Shown here in pieces: positions 53,546 through 62,517 of a stretch of DNA of 64,000 nt. How positions within the stretch are numbered: the stretch's first letter is position 1; each line of letters starts with the position of its first letter. Below the pieces are notes generated by a model. That model was not told the DNA's origin and did not search any database. It saw only the letters and a list, made by a program, of their open reading frames with translations. Position numbers and translations under genes: made by a program. The DNA lies in the NCBI RefSeq assembly GCF_002868715.1, contig NZ_PKLZ01000011.1:62001-126000 (forward strand). The letters run 5' to 3'. The DNA is from Kineobactrum sediminis. Lineage in GTDB: Bacteria > Pseudomonadota > Gammaproteobacteria > Pseudomonadales > Halieaceae.

Positions 53546-56500
53546 ATGAAATATCGACGCTATTATATTCTATTGTCGCTACTTATATCGACATCGGCTA
53601 TCGCGGAATCTAGAGATCTTAGCGACAACAAATCTAATAAATTCGAAAATCTAAAAATATATAAAAATGGACTTTCTTCTGAACTTGCCGAGAAGTCGAT
53701 AACCTTTTTCCATCGAGACAATACCGGCAGAGTTTGGACTGGAACACAAACAGGATTATATCTTTACGAAGGGCAACAGACTTCTTCCTTCAGCCCAAAG
53801 AATAAAAACGAGTATTTTGCACCCGCCTTAGATATCACAGGCATGTCGGAAGACTCGGCGGGCTCCATCTGGATATCAACCTACAGCAGCGGCATATCAA
53901 AATACTCTGAAGTTAGAAAGCGCTTTGAACGAGTAGACTTTTCACCTCGAAGAGGCGTCACATCTTTAGTCTCTATGGGTAATTCATTACTCGTATACAA
54001 AGAAGACCGTTTTTTGAAAGTCGTTGATACAAGTATTTCCGAGTCTCTAAAATGGCTTGACTCAGCACAAACCTCGTTGGGTATTTCAAAGATAGATAGA
54101 TTTTACAAAACGTCAGATAATCGCATTCTCGCTTTGACTAGCGATGGATTTCTACGCATTGACTTCCTTTCTAAATCTATTGAAAGGTTATCCGTTGATC
54201 TTGATAATAAATCGTTAAATGATAGAGAACGAATCCATATTTCGGTGGAAAGTCTATTTTCTAGTGAAATCAATTCAATGATAAATGAATCCTCAAACAG
54301 AACGCATGCAAATGGAGACCGAGGCTTTTCAAATATAGGTAGCGTAACTGATATTAAAATATTTCGCGGCTTAATCTTTGTGGGGACTGACAGTGGCTTG
54401 TTTATATTTGATGAGCAAATTCGTCATTTATATACGTTTAAGCGTGAGAATTCTTCACTTTCAAATGACCATGTTACGCGCCTCTTCGTCGATAACGAAA
54501 CTTTGTGGATCGGCACATATGAAGGTCTTTGCTTTCTTCTTAGCTCAAATTTTCAGACGATAAACAGTGTTTCGGCGGGCATTAATGACGAGGTCTTAAT
54601 ATTTACAGAGGATTATTTTTCGAATATTTGGGTCGGAACATACAATGGACTTTATGTGATTGAAAAAGGAGCTGGACACCATGTTAACTTGGTAGAATTG
54701 TATCCCGAATTTTCCCTACCCGACTTCCGAATTATGTCTATTGAATCTGTAGCGGAAGAGCTATGGATCGGCACAAGAAGTTCCGGGCTCCATATATTAG
54801 ACTTGATCACCGGAACCAAAATTCACCACTCCGTGGCAAACAACGACAATTTTGAAATAACGAAAATTCAACATCTCCCAAATGAGACTACGCTCATAGG
54901 ATCTTATAACAACGGCCTATATCGTTTAGACCCCGGTTATGATGAATCGGGCGGAAAGTCCTACGGTGCAACAAAATTACTCGATATTAAAGTAACACTA
55001 ATCGAGCCGATCAAGTCTAAAAATTCAGTTTTAATTGGCACGGAAAATAAGCTGTTTTTCTACGATTTAAAAACCGACACGATCTCCGAAATAGAGGTGG
55101 ACTTTGGACTTGATGATATTACACCAATAATGACTGTTATTCACGAGACCTCAGAGGGTGCATTTTGGATAGGAACTCAGAGCCATGGCGTCTATTTGGC
55201 CGATATGCTCAGCCCTTCCGAGTCCGTGATCAATCTTAAACCTTTATTTGAAGACACTCTTTTATCTACCTCTGCAATTTATTCTGCAGAGATCGACAAT
55301 AATGATCGCACTTGGGTTTCAGGATCTGAAGGCCTATTCCTCATTCTAGCAGATGGGTCTTTTGCGAGGCGGTTTACCAAGCTTGATGGACTTCAAGGCA
55401 ATAAATTTAATTTCGGTTCCTCATTTAAAGACTCCAACGGTCAACTCTTTTTCGGAGGAAGCCGAGGCTACAACCGATTTAACCCCGATAGTATCACCGC
55501 CTACATTCCTCGTCCGGCCATCGGATTTACCAAAGTAACTCTCGAAAAATCTATCAACAATCCCAAGCTCATAGCCAAAGACCTTCAATCAATTATCCTC
55601 AGCCACAAGGACCACTTCATCACATTTGAATTCAGTGCCCTGGAGCTTATTGATCCGCAAAGTACACGCTATCGTTATAAGCTTATCGGGTTCGATCCAG
55701 ATTGGATCGATATTGGCAGCAGGCGAACTGCGACATATACAAACCTGCCGGCAGGAGATTTTGAGTTTCGCGTGCAGGCGGTGAATGCCGCTGGAGTTTG
55801 GAATCGTGAAGGCATCACGATGGACCTGAAGGTCAAGCCCGCGCCATGGCTTACCGGGTGGGCGTTTACCTTATATGGTATTTTGGTAGTGATGCTGATT
55901 ATTATCTGGCATCGTATTTATCGCGCCTATGCAATAAAAGATGAAGCGCTTAGACACGCAAAAAAGATGCAAGATATTGCCGATCGATATGCCGATGATT
56001 TACAGGAACAGGTCGAGTTTCAGGGCAAGCTTACCGATTCTTTCCATTTTTATAACAAGGAGCTTCTCGCACGTGCTTACGAAGGTATAGATGCGGGTCT
56101 GGTTTTTTCACTCGCTGGAGAGGACCTATCCGGCAAGCGTCTTTTGCGGAGACTGCGGGTTTTCGACCTACTTCAGGATGCCCTTTACTACCATGGGGAA
56201 CAGCTCTACGCCAACCTTAGAACCTTCACAGACCACCTGGCGGCCTATCTTGAAGGATATTATGGGGAAGCGGGACGTAAGTTGACTGTTATAAATGATA
56301 TTCCCAACGACGTTATGCCCGCAGCCCATGCAGTATCCTGTGCGATAATCATAGCCGAGTGTCTGGATAATTCACTGGCACACGCGTTTCCGGCAGAGAA
56401 GGCAGCCTGTTTTGTCCGTATTGGGCTTACCACGACCGCGGAACCCATAATGAAGAAAGACCAGGTCGTGCTCCATTATCAGGATAATGGAATTGGTATA

Positions 56501-56671
56501 CCCACAGGATTGGCATTTGATGCACCGGAATCGGGAGGCATGACCATTATCGCGAGCGCCGTGGCGTCACTGAATGGCGAGATTGGTTTTGAAGAAAACT
56601 CCAGGACCAACCTCCTGGTCACGTTTCAAGTACCATGGACGCGAGAGCCAGGGTCATCACCGATTACCTGA
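53546..56671 (+). CDS. Propeller sensor protein with Y_Y_Y domain and degenerate HisKA_2/HWE-like kinase end
   Basis: A 1041-residue protein. Signal peptide (LLSLLISTSAIA), about 12 propeller repeats, Y_Y_Y at about 680-765 (same VKPAPW ending as the hybrid kinase), one membrane helix at about 772-792, and a cytosolic end. The last 150 residues hold an ATPase-like fold: IIIAECLDNSLAHAFP resembles the N box of HisKA_2/HWE kinases, DNGIGIP the G1 box. The HHRVKNN-type phospho-His motif is not seen; SFHFYNKELLARAY is the nearest. The kinase may be weak, inactive or need a partner, perhaps the hybrid kinase 48 bp upstream. The N-terminal part is very AT-rich, the kinase part GC-rich. Confidence 0.78.
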   Translation: MKYRRYYILLSLLISTSAIAESRDLSDNKSNKFENLKIYKNGLSSELAEKSITFFHRDNTGRVWTGTQTGLYLYEGQQTSSFSPKNKNEYFAPALDITGMSEDSAGSIWISTYSSGISKYSEVRKRFERVDFSPRRGVTSLVSMGNSLLVYKEDRFLKVVDTSISESLKWLDSAQTSLGISKIDRFYKTSDNRILALTSDGFLRIDFLSKSIERLSVDLDNKSLNDRERIHISVESLFSSEINSMINESSNRTHANGDRGFSNIGSVTDIKIFRGLIFVGTDSGLFIFDEQIRHLYTFKRENSSLSNDHVTRLFVDNETLWIGTYEGLCFLLSSNFQTINSVSAGINDEVLIFTEDYFSNIWVGTYNGLYVIEKGAGHHVNLVELYPEFSLPDFRIMSIESVAEELWIGTRSSGLHILDLITGTKIHHSVANNDNFEITKIQHLPNETTLIGSYNNGLYRLDPGYDESGGKSYGATKLLDIKVTLIEPIKSKNSVLIGTENKLFFYDLKTDTISEIEVDFGLDDITPIMTVIHETSEGAFWIGTQSHGVYLADMLSPSESVINLKPLFEDTLLSTSAIYSAEIDNNDRTWVSGSEGLFLILADGSFARRFTKLDGLQGNKFNFGSSFKDSNGQLFFGGSRGYNRFNPDSITAYIPRPAIGFTKVTLEKSINNPKLIAKDLQSIILSHKDHFITFEFSALELIDPQSTRYRYKLIGFDPDWIDIGSRRTATYTNLPAGDFEFRVQAVNAAGVWNREGITMDLKVKPAPWLTGWAFTLYGILVVMLIIIWHRIYRAYAIKDEALRHAKKMQDIADRYADDLQEQVEFQGKLTDSFHFYNKELLARAYEGIDAGLVFSLAGEDLSGKRLLRRLRVFDLLQDALYYHGEQLYANLRTFTDHLAAYLEGYYGEAGRKLTVINDIPNDVMPAAHAVSCAIIIAECLDNSLAHAFPAEKAACFVRIGLTTTAEPIMKKDQVVLHYQDNGIGIPTGLAFDAPESGGMTIIASAVASLNGEIGFEENSRTNLLVTFQVPWTREPGSSPIT

Positions 56672-56686
56672 GGAAGCATAAAACCA

Positions 56687-57445
56687 TTACTTGCCCTTGA
56701 AACGTGCCTCACGTTTTTCCTTCTGGGCGGCAAATCCTTCCTTAAGATCTTCTGATTCCAGGCACTGCATAGAAAGAGCTTGTGCCTGGGCTTCGTCTAT
56801 CTGTCCGGCCGCGGCTTGCTGCAGAATCTGTTTCATTGCACGTACCGCAAGTGGCGCCAGATGCGCTATTTTCTGGGCCAACCTTTCCGTTGTTTCATCC
56901 AGAGCCGCCGGCTGAACGAGATGATCCAGGAAGCCCAACTCCAGCAAGGTTTCCGCAGGCAGCTCCTCCGCTGCGAGAAGTATTCGTTTCGCAGTAACGA
57001 TACCGAGCCGTTCGACGAATCGATTTATCCCGCTGATGGGATAACAAAGGCCTATCGCTGCTGCCGGCACCCGCAGCTTACTCCCCGCTATACCTACTCT
57101 GAAATCACAGCTGAGAGCCAGCTCAACACCGCCGCCGTACACGTTCCCACTAATCGCACAGATCGTAGGTATCTGCAGTGCCGCCAGCTGATCAGTAGTT
57201 GCCTGGAATGTATCGCCCGACAGATTGCCGGTACCCAGCTGGTCTAACGAGGCGCCGGCACAAAACGTCTTGTCCCCCCACCCTGTTACGATAAGGACCC
57301 GAACCTGTTCATCTTCACGCACTTCGGCCAGGTAAGTCTGTATCGCCGCCAGCTCCTCGAACCCGAGCGCATTGTGACGAGCCGGGTTATTCAGAACCAG
57401 GCGCGCGATGTGACCAGTACGTTCATAAAGTATAGTGTCTGTCAT
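56687..57445 (-). CDS. Enoyl-CoA hydratase/isomerase family protein
   Basis: A 252-residue crotonase-fold protein: oxyanion-hole segments GDKTFCAGASLDQL and GNVYGGGVELAL. The usual second catalytic Glu region reads VPAAAIGLCYPISGI, where hydratases mostly have PE(I/V)xLG, so the reaction may differ from hydration. Start at 57445 (MTDTILYER) is preferred. Converges with the sensor gene (15 bp) and diverges from tag. Confidence 0.8.
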   Translation of the reverse strand: MTDTILYERTGHIARLVLNNPARHNALGFEELAAIQTYLAEVREDEQVRVLIVTGWGDKTFCAGASLDQLGTGNLSGDTFQATTDQLAALQIPTICAISGNVYGGGVELALSCDFRVGIAGSKLRVPAAAIGLCYPISGINRFVERLGIVTAKRILLAAEELPAETLLELGFLDHLVQPAALDETTERLAQKIAHLAPLAVRAMKQILQQAAAGQIDEAQAQALSMQCLESEDLKEGFAAQKEKREARFKGK

Positions 57446-57570
57446 AGGCTGAAAGTGTCGCACAGGGCTTAAGCTTGCGCCAGTCCTATGGTGTTTGGGC
57501 TTTGGTCGGTAGACACCTATCCACCCTCTATGGATACTGCCTAAAATAACAAGTCTTTGGAGCGCAGGTA

Positions 57571-58134
57571 ATGGTTCAGCGGTGTGATTGGTGTGGCACT
57601 GACCCCGTATATGTTGACTATCATGATCACGAGTGGGGTGTACCGGTATGGGATGATCGTGGTCTGTTCGAGCTGCTGATACTTGAGGGCGCCCAGGCGG
57701 GACTGGCGTGGATAACAGTATTGCGCAAAAGAGAAGGCTATCGAGAGCTATTCGATGGTTTTGATGCAGACGCGATTGCGCACTATTCCGACAATAAGCT
57801 TGAGCGCATCCTCGTTGAACCGCGTATCATCCGTAACCGGCTCAAGGTATTTGGTGCACGGCAAAATGCCAGGGCCTTTCTGGAAACACAGGCACAATTC
57901 GGCGATTTCCGCAGTTATGTCTGGCAGTTTGTCGATGGAACACCAATTGTTAATGCCTGGTTATCTGTCGAGGACACGCCGACAAGTACCCCAATATCGG
58001 TCCTTCTCAGCAAGGACATGAAGCGACGCGGTTTCACCTTTGTCGGTCCAACGATTATGTATGCTTTCATGCAGGCAAGTGGAATGGTAAATGACCATAT
58101 CGCGTCCTGCTTTTGCAGTCAGCGAGAACGATAG
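57571..58134 (+). CDS. tag: DNA-3-methyladenine glycosylase I
   Basis: A 187-residue Tag enzyme, excising 3-methyladenine from alkylated DNA. The N-terminal CDWCGTDPVY and VDYHDHEWGVP with the later MVNDHIASCFC supply the Cys/His zinc snap, and the pocket Glu is in LILEGAQAGLAW. Full length for the family. GGAG precedes the ATG. Confidence 0.95.
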   Translation: MVQRCDWCGTDPVYVDYHDHEWGVPVWDDRGLFELLILEGAQAGLAWITVLRKREGYRELFDGFDADAIAHYSDNKLERILVEPRIIRNRLKVFGARQNARAFLETQAQFGDFRSYVWQFVDGTPIVNAWLSVEDTPTSTPISVLLSKDMKRRGFTFVGPTIMYAFMQASGMVNDHIASCFCSQRER

Positions 58135-58161
58135 CGCACAGGAACCGTCACACAGGACATT

Positions 58162-59550
58162 ATGGGTAGCCAGAAGATCACGGAGGAGAACCATCGGTTG
58201 GCCAGGCACGAATCAACCAGCGGACGGGTATGGCAACTGGCCTGGCCGACGATCATCTCTAACCTGCTGTTTACCACAGTCGGTTTCATGCATATCAAGA
58301 TCGCAGCGGGCCTGGGTACCTCCGCAGTCGCTGCGGTAACCACGGGCCACCGCATTTTTTTCGTGGTTCAGGCCATTCTGATGGGGTTGTCGGTTGCGGC
58401 GACGGCGGTGATTGCTCGTCACTGGGGGGCTAACGAAGCCTCAAGGGCGGAAATGGCCAGCTGGACGGCTTTATTGCTCGCCATGGTAATAGCCGGCGTG
58501 CTGAGCATCCCCGTACTGGTCGCCCCCCTGCAGCTGGCAGGCCTGTTTGGTCTTGATCCCGAGACAACCACCGCGGCTGCCGGTTTTATTTTCTGGCTGG
58601 GTATTTTCAATCTCTTCAGTGCCGCCAATATGATGATCGGAACCGCGCTCCGAGCCACGGGTGATGTACTGACGCCTCTGTATTTCCTATTTTTCAGCAC
58701 CATACTGAATGTTGTTTTCGGGTATTTGCTGGCTTTTGGTATCGGCCCCCTGCCGGTTATGGGTGTGGCAGGCGTTGCACTCGGGGGCGGTGCGGCAGGC
58801 TCTCTGGTCACTTCGGCGTTCGTTGTGTGCTGGTGGCGTGGCAAATTTGTAATCAGGCCAGTGAGGCGGCTGAATATTGACTGGAGCGCTGCACGCAACC
58901 TGATGCGGATCGCCGGGCCCGCAGTAACTGAACAGGCTGTAGTCCAGGTAGCGTTCCTCGCTTTCTTCGCTATCGTCGCCCAGTACGGCACAAAGGCCTT
59001 TGCCGCTTATGGCATAGGGATCAGCCTGGTAGCATTCCCCATCGTAGTCGGCTTCGGCTTCGGCGTCGCAACAGCCACCCTGGTAGGACAACAACTGGGG
59101 GCAGGCAGGCCCGATCGGGCCATGAAGACCGGGTGGCGCTCTCTCCGCATGGCTCTGGTGGCCATGCTGACATTATCCTTGATTATGGCCTGGCACGCGG
59201 AATCACTGGCCTCTTTCATGATTACGGATCCAGAGGTGGCTTCACTTACAGTGACGTTCATCTATGTTATTTGCCTGACTCAGCCGATGATGGCCTGTGA
59301 TTTTGCCCTGGCAGGTGCGCTGCGGGGCGCGGGCGATACCCGTTTCCCCCTGTTTGCGACATTTGTCGGGATCATCTTCGGACGGCTTCTGCCGGCGTGG
59401 TTATGCCAGAGCCTGGGCCTGTCGGTTTTCTGGATTTTTGGCGTCATGGTTCTGGACTACACACTCAAAGCGATCATGCTATTGCACCGTTATCGATCAA
59501 AAAAATGGCTGAACCTGCCTTTTGACAGGAGTCCGGGCACGGCACTATAG
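58162..59550 (+). CDS. MATE-family multidrug/toxin efflux transporter
   Basis: A 462-residue membrane protein with about 12 hydrophobic helices in two similar halves. Family signatures: GVAGVALGGGAAGSLVTSA and VGFGFGVATATLVGQQLGAG. It exchanges Na+ or H+ for cationic compounds. It starts 27 bp after tag and probably shares its transcript. Confidence 0.88.
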   Translation: MGSQKITEENHRLARHESTSGRVWQLAWPTIISNLLFTTVGFMHIKIAAGLGTSAVAAVTTGHRIFFVVQAILMGLSVAATAVIARHWGANEASRAEMASWTALLLAMVIAGVLSIPVLVAPLQLAGLFGLDPETTTAAAGFIFWLGIFNLFSAANMMIGTALRATGDVLTPLYFLFFSTILNVVFGYLLAFGIGPLPVMGVAGVALGGGAAGSLVTSAFVVCWWRGKFVIRPVRRLNIDWSAARNLMRIAGPAVTEQAVVQVAFLAFFAIVAQYGTKAFAAYGIGISLVAFPIVVGFGFGVATATLVGQQLGAGRPDRAMKTGWRSLRMALVAMLTLSLIMAWHAESLASFMITDPEVASLTVTFIYVICLTQPMMACDFALAGALRGAGDTRFPLFATFVGIIFGRLLPAWLCQSLGLSVFWIFGVMVLDYTLKAIMLLHRYRSKKWLNLPFDRSPGTAL

Positions 59551-59633
59551 ACAGTGACAAAAAAAATACTTAGAGTTGGAATTGTAGACTATTGAGTACA
59601 GCATATTCTTTCCGCGCCAAACCAGGACCATTC

Positions 59634-60920
59634 ATGGGCAGTTACAAGAGCACCGATTCCCCGGCACCAGGTTCGCCCTTTAATCGCTCGGCACAGCATG
59701 ACGCCAAACGGACCGCGATTCTCTCCCAGGCGGCACGCCTGTTCAATTACAAAGGCTCCAGGTCTACTACCCTGAGGGATATAGCCGAGACCCTCGGTTT
59801 AACCAAAACCAGCCTTTATTACTATGTTAAAACAAAAGAAGAGCTGATTTACCAATGTTATATGGCGGCGCTCGCCTATCATTTGAAGAGTATGGAGGAT
59901 ATTGAGCGGCGCTATTCACATCCATTGGACCGGGCACGGGCGTTTTTCCTGCTGCAGTTTGAAAACTGGCGCGCGGCCCAGGAAGGTCGAGGGCCTCACC
60001 TCGCCGCGCTGCTGGAAATTGCGTCACTACAGCCCCCTCGCCGCGGTGAGGTGGAGGGACAGTATGTGGCCATGTTCAAACGGCTCCGTGGTTATCTTCG
60101 CGAGGGGATTAGCCAGGGAGACGTTCGCACCTGCGAAACAATCTCTGCCACACGCGCAATGCTGGGATCATTGGACTGGATCTTCTCCTGGCTGCACAAA
60201 TTGCCTCGCGAGAACGTTGACACCATCGCGCGCAGTGCCTGGGACATTCTCGAGCATGGCTTGTACAGCGGCACCGGTGAATACCATCCCACGCGCATCG
60301 AAGCAGGGCCGGGTGTCGAAAACTATGTGCGCGGCTTTGACCGGGAAGAACAGAATCGTCTCAAACAGCTGGCATTTTACAAATCAGGCACATGGTTCTT
60401 CAACAAAAAAGGGTTTAACGGAACATCCCTGGACGAAATTGCCGAGCATTTGAACGTATCCAAGGGCGCGTTCTATTACCACATCAAGAACAAAGAAGAT
60501 CTGTTGTTCAATTGCTACATTTACTCGATGAACATTACCGAACACATTTACGAGCAATCGGAACAGCTTGAAGACTCCGGTTTAGGCAAGATAGACCACA
60601 GCTGCCGACGTATCTTCCATGTTCAGAACTCAGAACAGGGCCCACTGATACGCTACACAACAATAACCGCATTGCCGATGGCGAAACGCAAGGAAATACT
60701 GGAGCGAACCGATGATGCCAACCGTCGTTTTGGTAAGTTCATCAGTGCCGGAATCGCCGATGGTAGTGTACGAAACATAGACCCTTTCATTGCCCAGCAA
60801 CTTATTTCCGGGGCTATTAATGCCTCGATGGAGATCAAGCGGTGGCGATCGGTTGAAGACCTCGACCGGGCCGCCGTTGACTATTTCGATCTGTTTTTTA
60901 ACGGTTTGAAGCCACGCTGA
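59634..60920 (+). CDS. Double TetR-family transcriptional regulator
   Basis: A 428-residue protein made of two TetR units in one chain. HTH 1 is at residues 25-75 (TLRDIAETLGLTKTSLYYYVKTKEEL) and HTH 2 at about 240-295 (SLDEIAEHLNVSKGAFYYHIKNKEDL). Each is followed by a helical ligand domain. The ATG at 59634, with AGGA just upstream, is preferred over the TTG at 59592. A pseudo-dimer in one chain could bind DNA as a monomer or as a tetra-HTH dimer. Just upstream of tesB; lipid control is a reasonable guess. Confidence 0.83.
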   Translation: MGSYKSTDSPAPGSPFNRSAQHDAKRTAILSQAARLFNYKGSRSTTLRDIAETLGLTKTSLYYYVKTKEELIYQCYMAALAYHLKSMEDIERRYSHPLDRARAFFLLQFENWRAAQEGRGPHLAALLEIASLQPPRRGEVEGQYVAMFKRLRGYLREGISQGDVRTCETISATRAMLGSLDWIFSWLHKLPRENVDTIARSAWDILEHGLYSGTGEYHPTRIEAGPGVENYVRGFDREEQNRLKQLAFYKSGTWFFNKKGFNGTSLDEIAEHLNVSKGAFYYHIKNKEDLLFNCYIYSMNITEHIYEQSEQLEDSGLGKIDHSCRRIFHVQNSEQGPLIRYTTITALPMAKRKEILERTDDANRRFGKFISAGIADGSVRNIDPFIAQQLISGAINASMEIKRWRSVEDLDRAAVDYFDLFFNGLKPR

Positions 60921-60947
60921 GCCTTTGCCAGAGTAACGGAGATACCC

Positions 60948-61823
60948 ATGGTCGAAAAACTCGAAAAATTACTGTCGCTGCTTGAAGTGCAACGCATCGA
61001 TAAGTACCTGTTTGTGGGCAAGAGCCCCAAGTTCCCTCCCCGCGTATTTGGCGGACAGGTGCTGGCACAATCACTGAATGCCGCCAGCCGCACAGTTGAC
61101 AGCACGCGCTCTGCACATTCCATGCACGGGTATTTTCTGCGCCCTGGTAATCCGACCAAACAGATTGTTTACGAGGTAGACCCGATACGCGACGGCGGCA
61201 GCTTTACCACCCGCCGGGTGATTGCCAAGCAAGACGGCGTCCCCATTTTCAGCACCTCGATCTCTTTTCAGACCGAGGAATCAGGGCTGAGCCACCAGTT
61301 CGGCATGCCCGATGTTCCACCACCGGAGGAGTTGTCGACTGACTTCGAGTTCTGGACCGAAATGGCCGAACGCTACCCCGACCGATTCTCGGCTCCCATG
61401 ATGCAGACGATTGAACGACGTCCGGTAAAGCGTCGCGATTACCTCAACCCCCAGCCTCAGGAGCCCGAACAGAGCATGTGGTTCAGAGTCCTGGATCCTG
61501 CCGCTACCATCGGCGATGACCCGGTCAGGCACCAGACCCTGCTGGCGTTTATCTCTGATTTCGCTCTGCTCGGCGCTGCGCTGCTACCGCATCCGTACAC
61601 TGGCATGAGTCCGGAGCTGCAGGTCGCGAGTCTGGACCATGCCCTGTGGTTGCATCGTCCCGTGCGCGTTGACGAGTACCTGCTCTACGCCATGGACAGC
61701 CCCAGCAGTTCCGGTGGGCGTGGCCTGAGTCGCGGCGGTTTCTACAACCGGCAAGGCGTACTGGTGGCCTCGGTTGCCCAGGAATCGCTACTGCGGGTCA
61801 AGAAAAAGGTCAGCGATAGCTGA
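60948..61823 (+). CDS. tesB: Acyl-CoA thioesterase II
   Basis: A 291-residue double-hotdog thioesterase. Catalytic Asp, Thr/Ser and Gln environments are visible in LAFISDFALLGAAL, VASLDHALWLHRPVR and VASVAQESLLRV. It hydrolyses medium to long acyl-CoA. Starts 27 bp after the regulator and probably shares its transcript. The last 14 bp overlap the convergent gene. Confidence 0.92.
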   Translation: MVEKLEKLLSLLEVQRIDKYLFVGKSPKFPPRVFGGQVLAQSLNAASRTVDSTRSAHSMHGYFLRPGNPTKQIVYEVDPIRDGGSFTTRRVIAKQDGVPIFSTSISFQTEESGLSHQFGMPDVPPPEELSTDFEFWTEMAERYPDRFSAPMMQTIERRPVKRRDYLNPQPQEPEQSMWFRVLDPAATIGDDPVRHQTLLAFISDFALLGAALLPHPYTGMSPELQVASLDHALWLHRPVRVDEYLLYAMDSPSSSGGRGLSRGGFYNRQGVLVASVAQESLLRVKKKVSDS

Positions 61824-62517
61824 CCAGCTCCTCTCCGCCCTGACCGCCCAGTACCTGCAGGAAGGAGCGATCATTAAAGAATGACAGGGAAACTTTGTCG
61901 CCGCTATAGAATAACTGGGTGATGGAGCAATTGAAAATGGGTTCATAGAACTTGTAGGCATGCTCACCGCCTAACCCCAGCACATGAGCGACAACAGTGG
62001 CGATGGTCCCGCCCGAGGTAAAAATACCGACTGTTTTTCCCGAGCCTTCCGCAGCCATTACCGCGGCGAGTGCCTCGCATACCCCGGACGAATAGTCGGT
62101 CCAGCTCTGGATACGTGGCTCGTCACAAACGGGTGAAACCCAGTGATTGAATACCGCCTCAATCACCTTTTGGTAATCCTTACTGGAGCTCAGGCCTTTA
62201 TCCACAAGAGTCTGGATATGGGGGTTATTTTGTGCGACCACTGGTACCAGATGGCGCACCTGCTCATCATTGCGAACTTCATTGAAGCGCGGATCAATAT
62301 GATGCGGCACTTCACCCGGCTGACTGGCCAGTGCCAGTGCCGTGGTTTCCCGCTGCCGCAGGAGGTCACCGCTGTAGGCTGCATCCAGCCTGATACCATG
62401 ATCGCGCAGGTAATGTCCCAGCACCTCTGCCTGGCGACACCCGAGCTCCGAAAGCTTGTCGTAGTCCTCCGCGCCAAAAGACGCCTGACCGTGCCGGATT
62501 AAATAAATTGTTGCCAT
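61810..62517 (-). CDS. Histidine phosphatase superfamily protein, second His replaced
   Basis: A 235-residue phosphoglycerate mutase-like fold. The nucleophile motif LIRHGQASFGAEDYDKL is intact, but the usual VSHGG motif of the second catalytic His reads FTSGGTIA. This subgroup, I believe, is widespread, so it is probably not a mutation, but activity is uncertain. Its ATG overlaps the aceK stop (TAATG), so the two are translationally coupled. Confidence 0.82.
   Translation of the reverse strand: MATIYLIRHGQASFGAEDYDKLSELGCRQAEVLGHYLRDHGIRLDAAYSGDLLRQRETTALALASQPGEVPHHIDPRFNEVRNDEQVRHLVPVVAQNNPHIQTLVDKGLSSSKDYQKVIEAVFNHWVSPVCDEPRIQSWTDYSSGVCEALAAVMAAEGSGKTVGIFTSGGTIATVVAHVLGLGGEHAYKFYEPIFNCSITQLFYSGDKVSLSFFNDRSFLQVLGGQGGEELVSYR

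Noticed and set aside
48900-55700. AT-rich block considered as a genomic island or mobile element
   Set aside because: No integrase, transposase, tRNA target or terminal repeats were found, and one edge lies inside an open gene. Recombination is a better description than an element.
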